This document shows positions 22,663 to 32,887 of a stretch of DNA of 64,000 bases, one piece after another (within the stretch, counting starts at the first letter, position 1; each line of letters opens with the position of its first letter). Made by a program: the position numbers and the translations under genes. The stretch lies in NCBI GenBank assembly GCA_010279815.1, contig QEOQ01000508.1, forward strand, positions 3,307,217-3,371,216. Reading direction: 5' to 3'. The notes under the pieces are model-generated. The model searched no databases. It was not told where the DNA came from and saw only the letters and a program-made list of their open reading frames with translations. This stretch comes from Brachionus plicatilis. Taxonomy: Eukaryota > Rotifera > Eurotatoria > Ploima > Brachionidae.

Positions 22663-25130
22663 TAAGAAAAAAAATTAGTGAGCTCTTTGGTGCCAACCAC
22701 TCTATTTGGTAGTAATGTTAGTTTAGCGTAAAACATTAGTTTTCACTCAGATTATTTGGTCGTAGTAACTTTGCGAAAATTTCTAATATCTAATCTCAAA
22801 ATTCAAGTTGGTCTTTGGACTTGGAATTAAGACTTTGATCCATGTGAGCATTTAATAATATGATATAGTGTTTTTCTCTTTAATTTTTGACTTTAACTAA
22901 AACTTGGCCAAATAAGAGTTTTGAATCAAATCAAGAGCAAAAATTGCTTCTTCTTTTTTTATACAATCTATTTTTGTTAATTTAAAAAAAAATTGATTTT
23001 TATCGCTGATAAAAATCTGTCTTTTTTAAATTATAGACACTTTCATATGAGAAATATGCCATCAAGTGATTGAACTAAATTAAATTGAAACTAAAACCCA
23101 TAAAAATTAAATTTATTAAATATTTTATTTTATTAAAATATCTATGATCATAGTTTTTTGCAAGCTTTAAACTTAGAAATAGAATTAATTTTACAAATTA
23201 AATAATTAATTTGGATTTTTTTTTCAAATCATTTTTTATAGATTTTTTTAATGAATAAATAAAAAAATTAGAAACTCTTTTATTAGCACAGTGTTCATAG
23301 CTCATTTACTGTACAAAAAATTGCTAACAATTTTGTCCAAATAAATAATCAAAATGAGGACCACAATAAATTATCACGATATTGCCATAACTTCTAAAAA
23401 ATGAAAACAATTAATTGTGAGGATATTATAAATGATGGAAAAAAAGGCCTATGTTTGAAATGATATTCAAAATAATAAGCATATTTTTTTTTGATTTTAA
23501 GAGAGTTGAATCTGAAATTTTTGTATTAATCAATAATATCAAAAAAATTAAAATTTTTAACATTTCATTTGAATAATAAAAACGTTAAGAAAAATTAATG
23601 ATATAATCAAAAATCAGAGTTATTAAGAATAAACAAGTCAGTTCTTTTCCTTATATAATAATTAAATAAGTAAATAATAACTTTTTTAATAAAAATACAA
23701 AAATCAAAATCTTAATCAACCCTTGACCGTCAAAATTTTTGATATTACGTGATATCAGTTGAAATTAGATTCAATCAAATGATTTAAATTGATAAAAGAA
23801 TCTATTATTGTATTGATTTTAATTTTCGAAAATTTTTTGAGTTATTTTAAAAGAAAAAGCAATTTGAGTAGATTTTTTTAATATTATCATTATTTGGTAT
23901 AAATTAAACTTTATAAATGTGATCCTTCCCTTTTAAATCCAATTTAATATTAAAAATTCAAGAACCTGATTTATTATATTTTAGTTATTTTACAATTGTC
24001 TATGAGATAAATTTTTTTTTGAATTTAACCGATTTGATTTAAAAAAAAAAGAATTTCAACTTTATATTATTAAATATAATTGATATTTAAAAAAATTAAA
24101 TTTTTCAATATTAAGTTATTTTTTAGTGTCAACACTTATTATCAAATTTAAATCATTTCTTTTAAGTCAAAAATAAAGACTTGGATAGTCTAAATACAGT
24201 AGTAAAGAAAAAGTATAGACATTTTATCTAGTTTACTTCGGCCATATATCTAGCTTTATTAATCTATTTAAAATAAATAAAACATTAAAAAATCATGTTT
24301 GAAAGAAGAATATTTTTTTTAATTTTTGAACCTTAGATTAAAAAATTTCAAGTGGTTATTATGATAGTGTCTCTATAAATAAAATTTTAAACGATTCAAA
24401 AAATTAATGTTAGCTGCTTTTTAAACTAATAAAGAGAAGTTTGAAGCATTTAAAATTTAAATGAAAAATAAATCAAAAATGCATTTTCAAAGTTTCTAAT
24501 TCAAATTATAAAATCATCGACTATGTATACTTGGTAGATTAAATCCATTAAAAAATAATGAAAAAAATCTATAATAAAATGTATCAAATGTAGAATAAAA
24601 ATTTAATACTGTTAAAACTAATGTATTTTTTAATATTTATTGTTTTTTGTTTAATAATTTAACTCTTTTTGCATACTTATAAACAGTTGTAACATGGATT
24701 TGATTTTATATGTTGCATAGAAAAAAGATTATTTTTTATCATTATTAAATTTTTTTTGATCCTGTTAAATACCAGTAATTTACTTTTATGTATTTTTGTT
24801 ATTTTTAGTATTCTCTTATTTAGTTCCATTATGTTACAATTAAAGAAAAAACTTAGTATTCATTATTATAAAAAAAATCCTGAAATCAGTTTTGTTTTTT
24901 ACCAAAAAGAAATTAAAATCAAATTTGTTTACTTATTTTAGATGAAAATTAAAAATTAATATCACAATACTTGAAGTCAAATCAAAAATTAGAAAAAAGG
25001 TTAATTTTAATTTAAAAATGATAAAAAATTTTGTAATTATTCTATAAGCAATTTTAATTTTCGATTAGAATAAATTCGAACGCTAGGAATTCCTAGCCAA
25101 AAATAAGCTTAATTCTAGTTTATTTTTAAT
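22663..25130. other. AT-rich stretch without supported genes
   Basis: About 2.5 kb of AT-rich sequence. Any intron leading to the terminal exon at 22588 would lie here. I see no splice-bounded coding exon. A plus-strand open frame near 24756 is low-complexity Leu/Ile/Lys and is not supported. Confidence 0.5.
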
Positions 25131-25132
25131 AA

Positions 25133-25249
25133 TTACTTTATCATGATCTCGAAGGAAATAAATCTTTTTTGAAGCTCGCCAATTTCTTTTAAGAGTTCTA
25201 ATAGTTTACAGTAGTTAGATCTTAGATCTCTAATAAGAACATTTAACTT
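25133..25249 (-). CDS. Terminal coding exon, coiled-coil-like
   Basis: After the acceptor AATGTCAG the minus strand is open for 38 codons to TAA: KLNVLIRDLRSNYCKLLELL, then KEIGELQKRFISFEIMIK. The pattern of Leu/Ile with Lys/Glu suggests an amphipathic helix. The frame starts in phase 0. Its donor is unknown; a GATAAA/GTGGGA site inside the 25.8 kb exon would fit in phase, giving an alternative C-terminus for that gene. I do not recognise the protein. Confidence 0.45.
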   Translation of the reverse strand, partial: KLNVLIRDLRSNYCKLLELLKEIGELQKRFISFEIMIK

Positions 25250-25821
25250 CTGACATTTTTTAATTTAATTTTAATTTATTTTATTTTGTTTGCTCTTTAT
25301 TTTTCTTATTTTTATTTTTAGTTTATTTGAAATTTTATTGTTTAATTTGATATAATACTTAAGTAATAGTCAATTTAAAATTGAGTTTTATTTACCTAGA
25401 TTGTGTAAATATTAAGTGGATTTATGCGTATGGAATCATTTACATTTTTAAAAAACAAAATTTTTTTTTAGTAAAATCCAAACATAAGCTTAGTTACACG
25501 GAGCTAATTGAAAACACTCATTTTTATTTAGAGTTTTGAAATGAATAGCAGCAGGCTTCTAATTTAATTAAGCTCAAGAACACTTCAAAACAGTTAGAAT
25601 AGCTATTATTTTTTCAGTAACATTAATTAAAGGTGTATACATATTAATTAATTGGAATAAAAATTTTTTATTAAGAGTCGTAAAATTAAAAATTTTAAAA
25701 TATGTTAGTAAAATTGTTAAAAAAATAAAAAAAGCTGTTTATAAAATTGTTAAAAAAATTCAAAAGAATTAAAAAAAAAAAGTAAATCAAACATTTTGTA
25801 AAAAGAGTGTCTAAAAAGAAA

Positions 25822-27881
25822 TTAATTAATTTCGCACACCGATTTGGATTTAGATGTTTTAAAAGTAAATGTAACTCGGGAGGTTTTTAATTCTATTCTT
25901 TTTGGCTTAGCACTCGTTTCTGCTCTTGATTTGCTTCGGGAATAAGTTTTTACACCAGAGGTAGCGATCGGTCCCACTTTATCATATTTTTCACTTAAAT
26001 TTTTTAACAAAAATATTAACTGTCTAAATGATGGCCTGTGAGGAGACAAATGATAAACCCAAGCGTGTAGACGCTAAATTCTGTAAACCGCCATTTTGCC
26101 CTTTCCTTGGAGTTTTTAAGCTAAGCATTGCTTGAGCATAAATAAGTGCCCTTTGCCAAAATTACAAGTGACAGTGTTATTTTTTAAACAAAAATTTAAC
26201 AAAAATTTATTTGACTTTTTTATTTGATAAAAATATTAATCAAGTGATCAAACAAAAATAAAAATTCAGAGTTTTTTTTTTAAAGGACTAGATAATTAAG
26301 TGTGGGGTAGTTAGACAGTTAGATAAAATTAAACAAAAAATTTACTCTGAATTTTTATTTTTAAATAAAATTAAAAAAAAAAAAAAAAATAGTGGACAAA
26401 AATGTTCTGCTGAATTAGGTGAATAATCGAGAGATTAGATTTCATCAATGATAATTTAGGGTTGGTTATAAATACCTATGCTGTCCAAGAGGAAGATTTA
26501 TGCGTTTGCCGGACACAATCGGAGGCAAAGTGGTCGAACCGGACGTCACTGCTGAATTAGTCACGCTCAAATCAATGTCGAGACTTCTTGTGTCAGCTTT
26601 GGGCGAGTGGTGTGTGTACAAAGCGTTGTTCGAGCTGCCACTTATCCCAGAGGGCTTATGGTTTGGCTTTTTGCACTTGTAAGGATTCACTTTGCCACAA
26701 GGCTGATTTATCTCACCAAAGTCACTATCTAGATAAAATTTGTGTTTTTCCAAAATTTCATTTGCACTCAAAGGCTGATTATTTACACTAAACGTAGAAA
26801 CTTTAAGAAGTTTTGAACTGATATTGTTCAGACTGTGGTTATTGTTGACCAAATAGCCGCTATTTTTTAACAAAGAGTCCGAATCGGACTTGTGGAATGT
26901 GTACTTGCTGGACATCAAATCTTCATCTGAGTCAAGCTTGTCCACTTCGTCCAGAGAAACAAGCTGGTTTGGTCTAATAGGCTGCAGGTTGCTCAAATGT
27001 TCTTGGGCCAGCTTTGAGCTAAGGCTTTTGTAATCAAGGCGAAAATTTTTTTGACCGCGAGCCCGGTCCAGCTCGTCACTTCTCAGCTGCAGTTGTGAGT
27101 ATAAATTGTTTTCGTTGGATGCCGAAAATGGCAAGGAAGCTGGTTTTATGGACAGGCAGCGTTTGTTGCTGGCTGCCGAGCTGGAGCGGCGCGACGGATC
27201 ATGCTGGTTCAAGGCGATTCTGTTCAGCTCTTTCAGGAGTTTGTTCGAAGCATACGGATTGTTTAGAGTGTTGAAATTGGCCGAGTTCATATTCGAGGAA
27301 TTTAGTGGCGCTTTTTGCTGGATTACTTTGAGCCTAAATGATGGAACAAAAAATCCCAGCTCTGGGTCGAACTCCAAATCATTTTTGCGGTTTTTGAACT
27401 TTATTTTTATTGATTGAATGTAGTTTTTGAATGACGGATAGGCGTGAGTCGCCTGCCACTCGCTCAGACCATCTTGCCACTCTCCAAACTCCGCAGCTCT
27501 GTTCTTGGGCTTTACTTGACTTGATTTGCCACTGGCTTGGTTCGCATTTGTCTCATAGACAAAATTGTCATTGTAAAAATAGTCGTCCAATATTTCCCGG
27601 GACTTCTGGTCGTCCAGTTCGTGCAAACAATTGTATATTTCTTTTACATTGAGGTTCGATGTGCATCCATAGGCCTCGACATCTTGTTCACTGTTCTCCG
27701 TTTCGTTCATTGATGAATCTGTAGATGTGTTGATGACTACATTTTTTTTGCTCAAATTGTCCCTTTTGCTAGTCGAGTAGATTTTTTCCGGTATTGTACT
27801 TCGAATTTTGATCAATTTGGAAATTAAAGAGGAATCTGCCAGTCTCGGAGATGGTATTGCTTCAATGGCCGATGCTAACAT
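25822..27881 (-). CDS. Unrecognised Ser/Asn-rich protein, two exons
   Basis: Exon 1 is 26476-27881 and exon 2 is 25822-26035 (complement). The donor CATAG/GTATTT and acceptor CTCCTCACAG join in phase, replacing the short read-through end and giving about 539 residues. The start at 27881 follows in-frame stops and an acceptor-like CTTTTTAG at 27892. The N-terminal half contains a conserved-looking Trp/Phe-rich block (GEWQDGLSEWQATHAYPSF) followed by a basic segment and FDPELGFFVPSF. The middle is Ser/Asn-rich and probably disordered. The C-terminus (RPSFRQLIFLLKNLSEKYDK) ends in a basic Ser/Thr tail. I see no signal peptide, membrane segment or known catalytic motif, and no family is claimed. 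Base composition is GC-richer than the flanks, as expected for a real gene. It converges on maf. Confidence 0.75.
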
Positions 27882-27893
27882 ATTTCATTATCT

Positions 27894-29985
27894 AAAAAGA
27901 TTGTTTTAATTTAATGAGTTTTTTAATAAAAAATAATTTGGAATTTTTATTTTTTTTATGCTAAAAATAATTAATGATAAATTTAAATCTTAGATATAAA
28001 ATACTTTGAAATTTTTGAATAAATTAGTGACAGGATTCAGTTTGGAAATTTTTTTAAAATCATAAAATGACTTTATTTAATTGAATATTTAGTTTTCATC
28101 GATAAATTATATTAAAATTAAAAAAAAAGCTTTGACCTACTCTGTACCAAATCCAAAATTATATTTTGATTAATGATTTTTGTTTTCAGTCCAAGAAAAA
28201 CTTTGATTAAAAAAAAGTTATTGAAAACTCACTAAGGTCCCATGACGCCGCTATGAAATTCACTAAAAATTGAACAATTTAGCAAAATTATTTCCTTTTT
28301 TTTATAAATTAAAATTAAGATTCCAATGAATTATTTTTCTACCTAAAATTAATTTTTTGTAATGAAAAATAAAAAAAATAAAACAGCAATAAAAAATGAT
28401 TGATTTTAAAACAATTAAAGGATTTATTTTGGAAAAAAATGGTTAATGCACTTTTTGTTGAGAAATTTTTTTATCTTTAATTTTAATTTAACTTAAAAAG
28501 ATTGTTCAAAAGTTTGACAAGTTAAAAAATAAAACGCTTATTAAGTGAATTTAAACAATTTTTTTACATTTATTCTACAGTTTTTAAAATTAAAATAACT
28601 TAAATAATCTAGTTGTTTATTTGTAGAAAGAGGCCATCTGAAAAACCTTTACCTGTAAATGACACATGTCCTCTAATTTGTTCTAGATAATATATATGCA
28701 TACAACTAGATTATTTAAGTTATTAATAATATATATGTATACTTTAATTTAAAGAGCGATAAAAAAGATTAAAACAAGTCGTTGACCATTTTTTTATGTC
28801 TTATGGTTCAAGGGTTGTTGGAAAATCATTTAAATCAAATTTTTTTTGATATCTGCCGAAAGATAATTCTAATTGATTTTAAATATTTACTTTAATATTT
28901 TAATAATCTTGCATTAAAAAAATACCTTTTAACATATAACTCAGTACAGAATTGATTTGATACAAGGATTTTACCAAATTTTGACAAATTACGGATGATG
29001 ATGATTTAAAAAAAGTGCCAAAATTTTTTTAAAAAAGATCCTTTTTCTTGAAAAAATTACAAAAAAATTGGATTTTTCTATGTAAAATTTCAGTTTTTAA
29101 AAAAAAATTTTCATGAAAAAAAGATTTGTTTCAATTAATTACGCTAAATTTTTTCATTTAGGAATTTACGGTAATTATTAAAAATTTAATAAAAACCTTG
29201 TCATAAAATCGTAAAATTTGAGAAACAAATCACTTCTGTTAGTCCTGTTTTCATGTTGGAAAATATTTAAAAATTCCTTACTTTTAAATAGAATATTTAC
29301 CTAAAAACATACTCAACTAAATTATACAAGTGAACTAGTTAATTAATTCTAAAGTAAGCTTTAACAAAAATTTAATAAATTCAGGTGTGACTTTTTTTGC
29401 TCTTTTCCTCTGAATTTTCTATTTTCTTACTCTAAATTTTTTTCAAATCCTTGTATCCTATTTTTTGCAATTTTCTTTTAGGTAAAAACTTTTAAATTTA
29501 GGTATTTTTGCTCCTCTTCCTCTTCACAATGAATTCCGAGTAATCACGATTTTTGTACAGCTAGGAAAAATTTTAGAAAAGACGCATTCATTTAACAGAA
29601 AGATAAAAAGTTCCAAAAAAGAGATCTCAAAGTCAACAAGTATTTGAAGAGTGTACTATTGATCAAGATTCTGATGAAACCTTTGAACGCAATACTTTAA
29701 AGAACTATCTGTGACAGGTTTCATAATTCAAAAGTAGAAGATTCATTAATGATCCGGACATATTTCAGTACTAATAAATCAGTGCTTAAATTAGAAAAAA
29801 AATCGTTCTTACTTTTAAAAGCCCTTTAAAACCAAAAATTAAAAATATCTAACCCATTTTTTTCTTTCAAAAACTCTAAAAAATAATTAAATTGTTGAAA
29901 TTGCTAATTTTTCATCTATTCGACTAATTTTATAACAACAGTTAAATTTTTTGAAAATGTTTACACAAAAAAAAAAATCTTTTTT
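27894..29985. other. AT-rich intergenic stretch
   Basis: About 2 kb upstream of the minus-strand gene at 27.9 kb. Apart from the inverted repeat at 28594-28724 I see no exon, RNA gene or element. The promoter of that gene should be here. Confidence 0.5.
28594..28724. repeat. 23-bp perfect inverted repeat with 85-bp loop
   Basis: The arms AATAACTTAAATAATCTAGT and so on (28594-28616) and their exact complement (28702-28724) enclose a GC-richer loop containing AGAGGCCATCTGAAAAACC. The structure could be a small MITE or a structured transcript. No target duplication is visible. Confidence 0.6.
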
Positions 29986-29989
29986 GAAA

Positions 29990-30220
29990 AATTGATTTTC
30001 GCAGCTGAAAAATTTCCAATTTCTCCAGGAAATTTTGCCAAGTCGACCAATTGGTCCCACATTATCAGCTAAATTGAAACCAACCAATTTGGTGGTTGCT
30101 TTGGAAACAATCTTTTCTTCGACTTTTATTGCGCACTTTTTTCAATCCACTGCGATTCAAAGCCAACTTGAAAAAATTTTTGTTCAAAATAAAGTTGAAA
30201 AACATAAACTTTTTAATTAG
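29990..30220. other. Coding-like island of unclear strand
   Basis: Composition is normal and frames are open on both strands. The minus strand gives LALNRSGLKKVRNKSRRKD in one frame and FNLADNVGPIGRLGKISW in the next, as if frameshifted. The plus strand gives PIGPTLSAKLKPTNLVVAL. I could not decide the strand, and no family is recognised. It may be a degraded gene fragment just upstream of the tRNA. Confidence 0.25.
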
Positions 30221-30402
30221 AAAAAAAAACAAAAGATTTTCGAACAATTTTAAAGAAAATTTTGAGAAAAAACAAATTGATTTAAATGCCGACTTGAGGC
30301 TGTTAAATTGCTTTATTTTAAGTTAAGAATATAATTGTCACCAAATTTTCAAATTACATAATCCCAATTGAACTAGTAAAATTTCCTCTAGATTATTACA
30401 GT

Positions 30403-30422
30403 GTCTCTATGGCGCAATCGGC

Positions 30423-30459
<37 letters not shown>

Positions 30460-30476
30460 GAATCCACCTAGGGACG
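30403..30476 (+). tRNA. tRNA-Asn (GTT)
   Basis: The 74-nt cloverleaf has acceptor stem GTCTCTA/TAGGGAC, D arm GCGC...GCGC, anticodon stem TTCGG/CCGAA with loop CTGTTAA (anticodon GTT), variable AGGTT, and T arm GGTGG/CCACC with TTCGAAT. The A box (TGGCGCAATCGG) and B box (GGTTCGAATCC) internal promoters are intact. There is no intron, and CCA is not encoded. Confidence 0.97.
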
Positions 30477-30478
30477 AA

Positions 30479-30484
30479 TTTTTT
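30479..30484 (+). terminator. Pol III terminator of tRNA-Asn
   Basis: A run of six T begins two bases after the tRNA discriminator base, the usual RNA polymerase III stop. Confidence 0.85.
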
Positions 30485-30690
30485 CTTGTAATTTAAAAAT
30501 CTCTTTCGGACCAAAAACAATCACTTATCCAACCAGCCAGCAAAGTGCCAAGTGTCTAAAACTTAACATTGAAAATAAAAAAAAATAAAAACATTCACAC
30601 AGGTAAAGTCTAAGAAAGTTGGAAATCATTTGTTGTTCCAAACAGAGAGGGTTTTTCAAAAAAGCTAAATAATTTTTAAAAACTAATCAG

Positions 30691-30881
30691 AACAACAATT
30701 AGAAGAAGCTAAACAAAACATTTTGCACGAAAGTTTACCTAACGACTTGGAGGACTGTGTTTTGAAATGTTTATTTCTAAGAATAATCATGCCAAGACAT
30801 TGGTTTGATTTCAGGATTTACAACTGGGAAATGGGATTAAATGAACTTAAAAGTGGATTTTTTTGTCATTTGTCTCATTAA
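30691..30881 (+). CDS. Terminal exon of an unidentified plus-strand gene
   Basis: After the acceptor AACTAATCAG the frame is open for 62 codons to TAA (EEAKQNILHESLPNDLEDCV, then IIMPRHWFDFRIYNWEMGL). AATAAA follows at about 31023. Composition and amino-acid usage look coding. A donor CACACAG/GTAAAG at 30602 would join in phase across a 88-bp intron, but the frame before it closes quickly. The 5' part is unresolved and may lie beyond the tRNA. I do not recognise the product. It converges on the Ly6-like gene. Confidence 0.45.
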
Positions 30882-31073
30882 CATGGAGAAAAATTGAACA
30901 AAAAAGTTACACTAATGCAAAAATGAAAAATTATTCGAATATTTTGTTATGATGAAGAAAAAGTGAGGGTTTCTATGGCAGCAAAATAATCTCAATGTTA
31001 ATTGTGCGAAATCTGTATCTCAAATAAAAGGAAACCCAATGTGAACAAATTTTGTTAAAATTAAATTTTATTT

Positions 31074-31579
31074 TTAAATAGATTTTATGAGCAAAGTCAA
31101 AATTATCATTGAAATAAGTAACCACCAAGTGTGATGATTAATTCCATTATTGCATTCATCATGTTGGCACACACTCAAGCACCCATTGAAAACGTTCCAC
31201 AAAGTTTTGAATTTGTCAAATTTTATGGTAAAATTGATGCCATAAAAGTTCTCCAGTGAAATCAATCCACAATGGCTGACTTGAACAATATTTTGATCCT
31301 TGCCAGAGCCAGTGTCAACTACACACGTTCTGATAAAATAACTGAAACCGTGCCCTTGAAAATAAAAATAATTGATATCTAAAATTAAAATTCTTTTCCT
31401 TTTTTTTAAACCTTCAGCATTTAGCTTTAAACAATGAGTTGCTCGGTAAAAGCCTCTGTGGTTAGGAATAGCTGTTAGGCAATTTTCTTTTAGGGATATT
31501 TTTTCAGATCTGTAAAATGGGTCTTCACATTCTCGGTTATCATGATTATAGGATATACATTCGAAACAGTCTATAGAGT
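31074..31579 (-). CDS. Ly6/quiver (sleepless)-like GPI-anchored protein, 3' exons
   Basis: Two minus-strand exons (31412-31579 and 31074-31354) join in phase across a 57-bp intron. The mature part begins DCFECISYNHDNRECEDPF, then has ENCLTAIPNHRGFYRATHC, RTCVVDTGSG, SHCGL and GCLSVCQHDECNN, ending in a hydrophobic tail (WWLLISMIILTLLIKSI). CxxC near the start, CEDPF and a final CN before a hydrophobic tail are the pattern of the Ly6/uPAR three-finger fold, quiver/sleepless subtype. Known members are GPI-anchored at the cell surface and modulate ion channels and acetylcholine receptors. The first exon with the signal peptide was not found; it should lie above 31.6 kb in phase 1. At least 149 residues are covered. 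The family call is good; the exact function is inference. Confidence 0.75.
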
Positions 31580-32159
31580 CTTTTTTATCAAAAAGTTAGT
31601 CTTTAAATTATTTATTCCCTTGGTACGAGATGAATGTGCTAAGATCCCAATGGACCCATGCTAAATTAGTACATGTCATAAGTGCATAGGCTGAGTCGCA
31701 TTATTTTTGGAAGGTGTCACCAAATTTTAGACTCCTTGTTCTGTGAACTAGGTTTAAAAATTTCTACAATAAAAAAATTTGAAAACGAAAATAATGTTTT
31801 TGGGGGTCCTAATAAAACATTGACTCCCAAATTTTGAAAATTTCCTGAGCCTCGCTAATTTTAAAAAGCAAAAATATTTTTAAAAGGTTTAACATATCAT
31901 ATAGTTTGGATTTTCTGCACTTTTTGAAAATTAAATTTTTAAAAATTTTTAAAACCTGACTCCTACTGATCTCCATTATTTTTGTAGAGAATAATCAAGA
32001 GCTTTGCAAAATTGTGTCTAGTTTTTGTAGGAAGAATAGCTAATCTAAGAAAGAACATGTTACGGAGATGACAAAAAAAAGAAAAAATTTAGCCTCATTA
32101 AGTTTATTATGTTTTTACTTATTTAATTTTTTTTTTGTATTTTTAAATTTTATTACTTT

Positions 32160-32212
32160 ACATCACCTTTAAAGGCGTTTAATGAAATAAATAATAATAA
32201 TAAAAATATTGA
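32160..32212 (+). repeat. LINE-like 3' end with TAA tail
   Basis: ACATCACCTTTAAAGGCG is followed by TTTAATGAAATAAATAATAA and further TAA units. The inverted relative at 33235-33290 has the same layout, so both are probably 3' ends of one non-LTR family. Confidence 0.5.
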
Positions 32213-32887
32213 AGTATTCGTCTCTAATTTTTTAATTAATAAAACAATATTATTAGTGTAAAGGCGAATAAAATGTAAAAAAAATAAAAAAAAAATAAAA
32301 AAAAATTTCAAATATTCCAATCAAAATTGAATGTTCTAAATTATTATAAATTTTTTAAAATATCTTAGGAACTTTTCATTCTGGATAGTTTCTAAGATAT
32401 TTTAAGATATATTCGGTCAGTTGGCGATCAGATTTTTGAACACAAAAAAAAAATTCAATTTTCGAAAAAAAAAAAATCATGGAAAAAACTAAGAAAATTT
32501 CAAAAAGTTTAAGTAAAGAAATTAAGAAATTTCCAAGCTACATGATAAGTTACAACTTTTAAAAATATTTTTGCATTGTAAAATAAGTGGGGGCCATGAA
32601 TATTAACAAATTAACTAAATTGAAACAATTATACTTGAAAATAAAAACAAAAAATTACTGATTAAAGTTAAATTATTCTTTTTTTTCTTTTCCTTATTAT
32701 GAAAAAAAATAAAAACGAATTTTGATATTCATTTATTTTTTAGATCTTTTTTTCTTCTTTTATTGTATAAATTTAAATTCAAATTTTTCCAAATAAACCA
32801 AATATACAATTTGAAAAATGTCTAAGGAAATTCCCATCAATATCTAATTATAGCCTCTAGAAGCTAATGGTATTCCTAGCAAGAAAA

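Noticed and set aside
25822..26049. HRPSFRQLIFLL looks like the end of a tyrosine-kinase domain
   Set aside because: The splice acceptor puts the exon start just before PSFRQL and the upstream exon has no kinase motifs at all.
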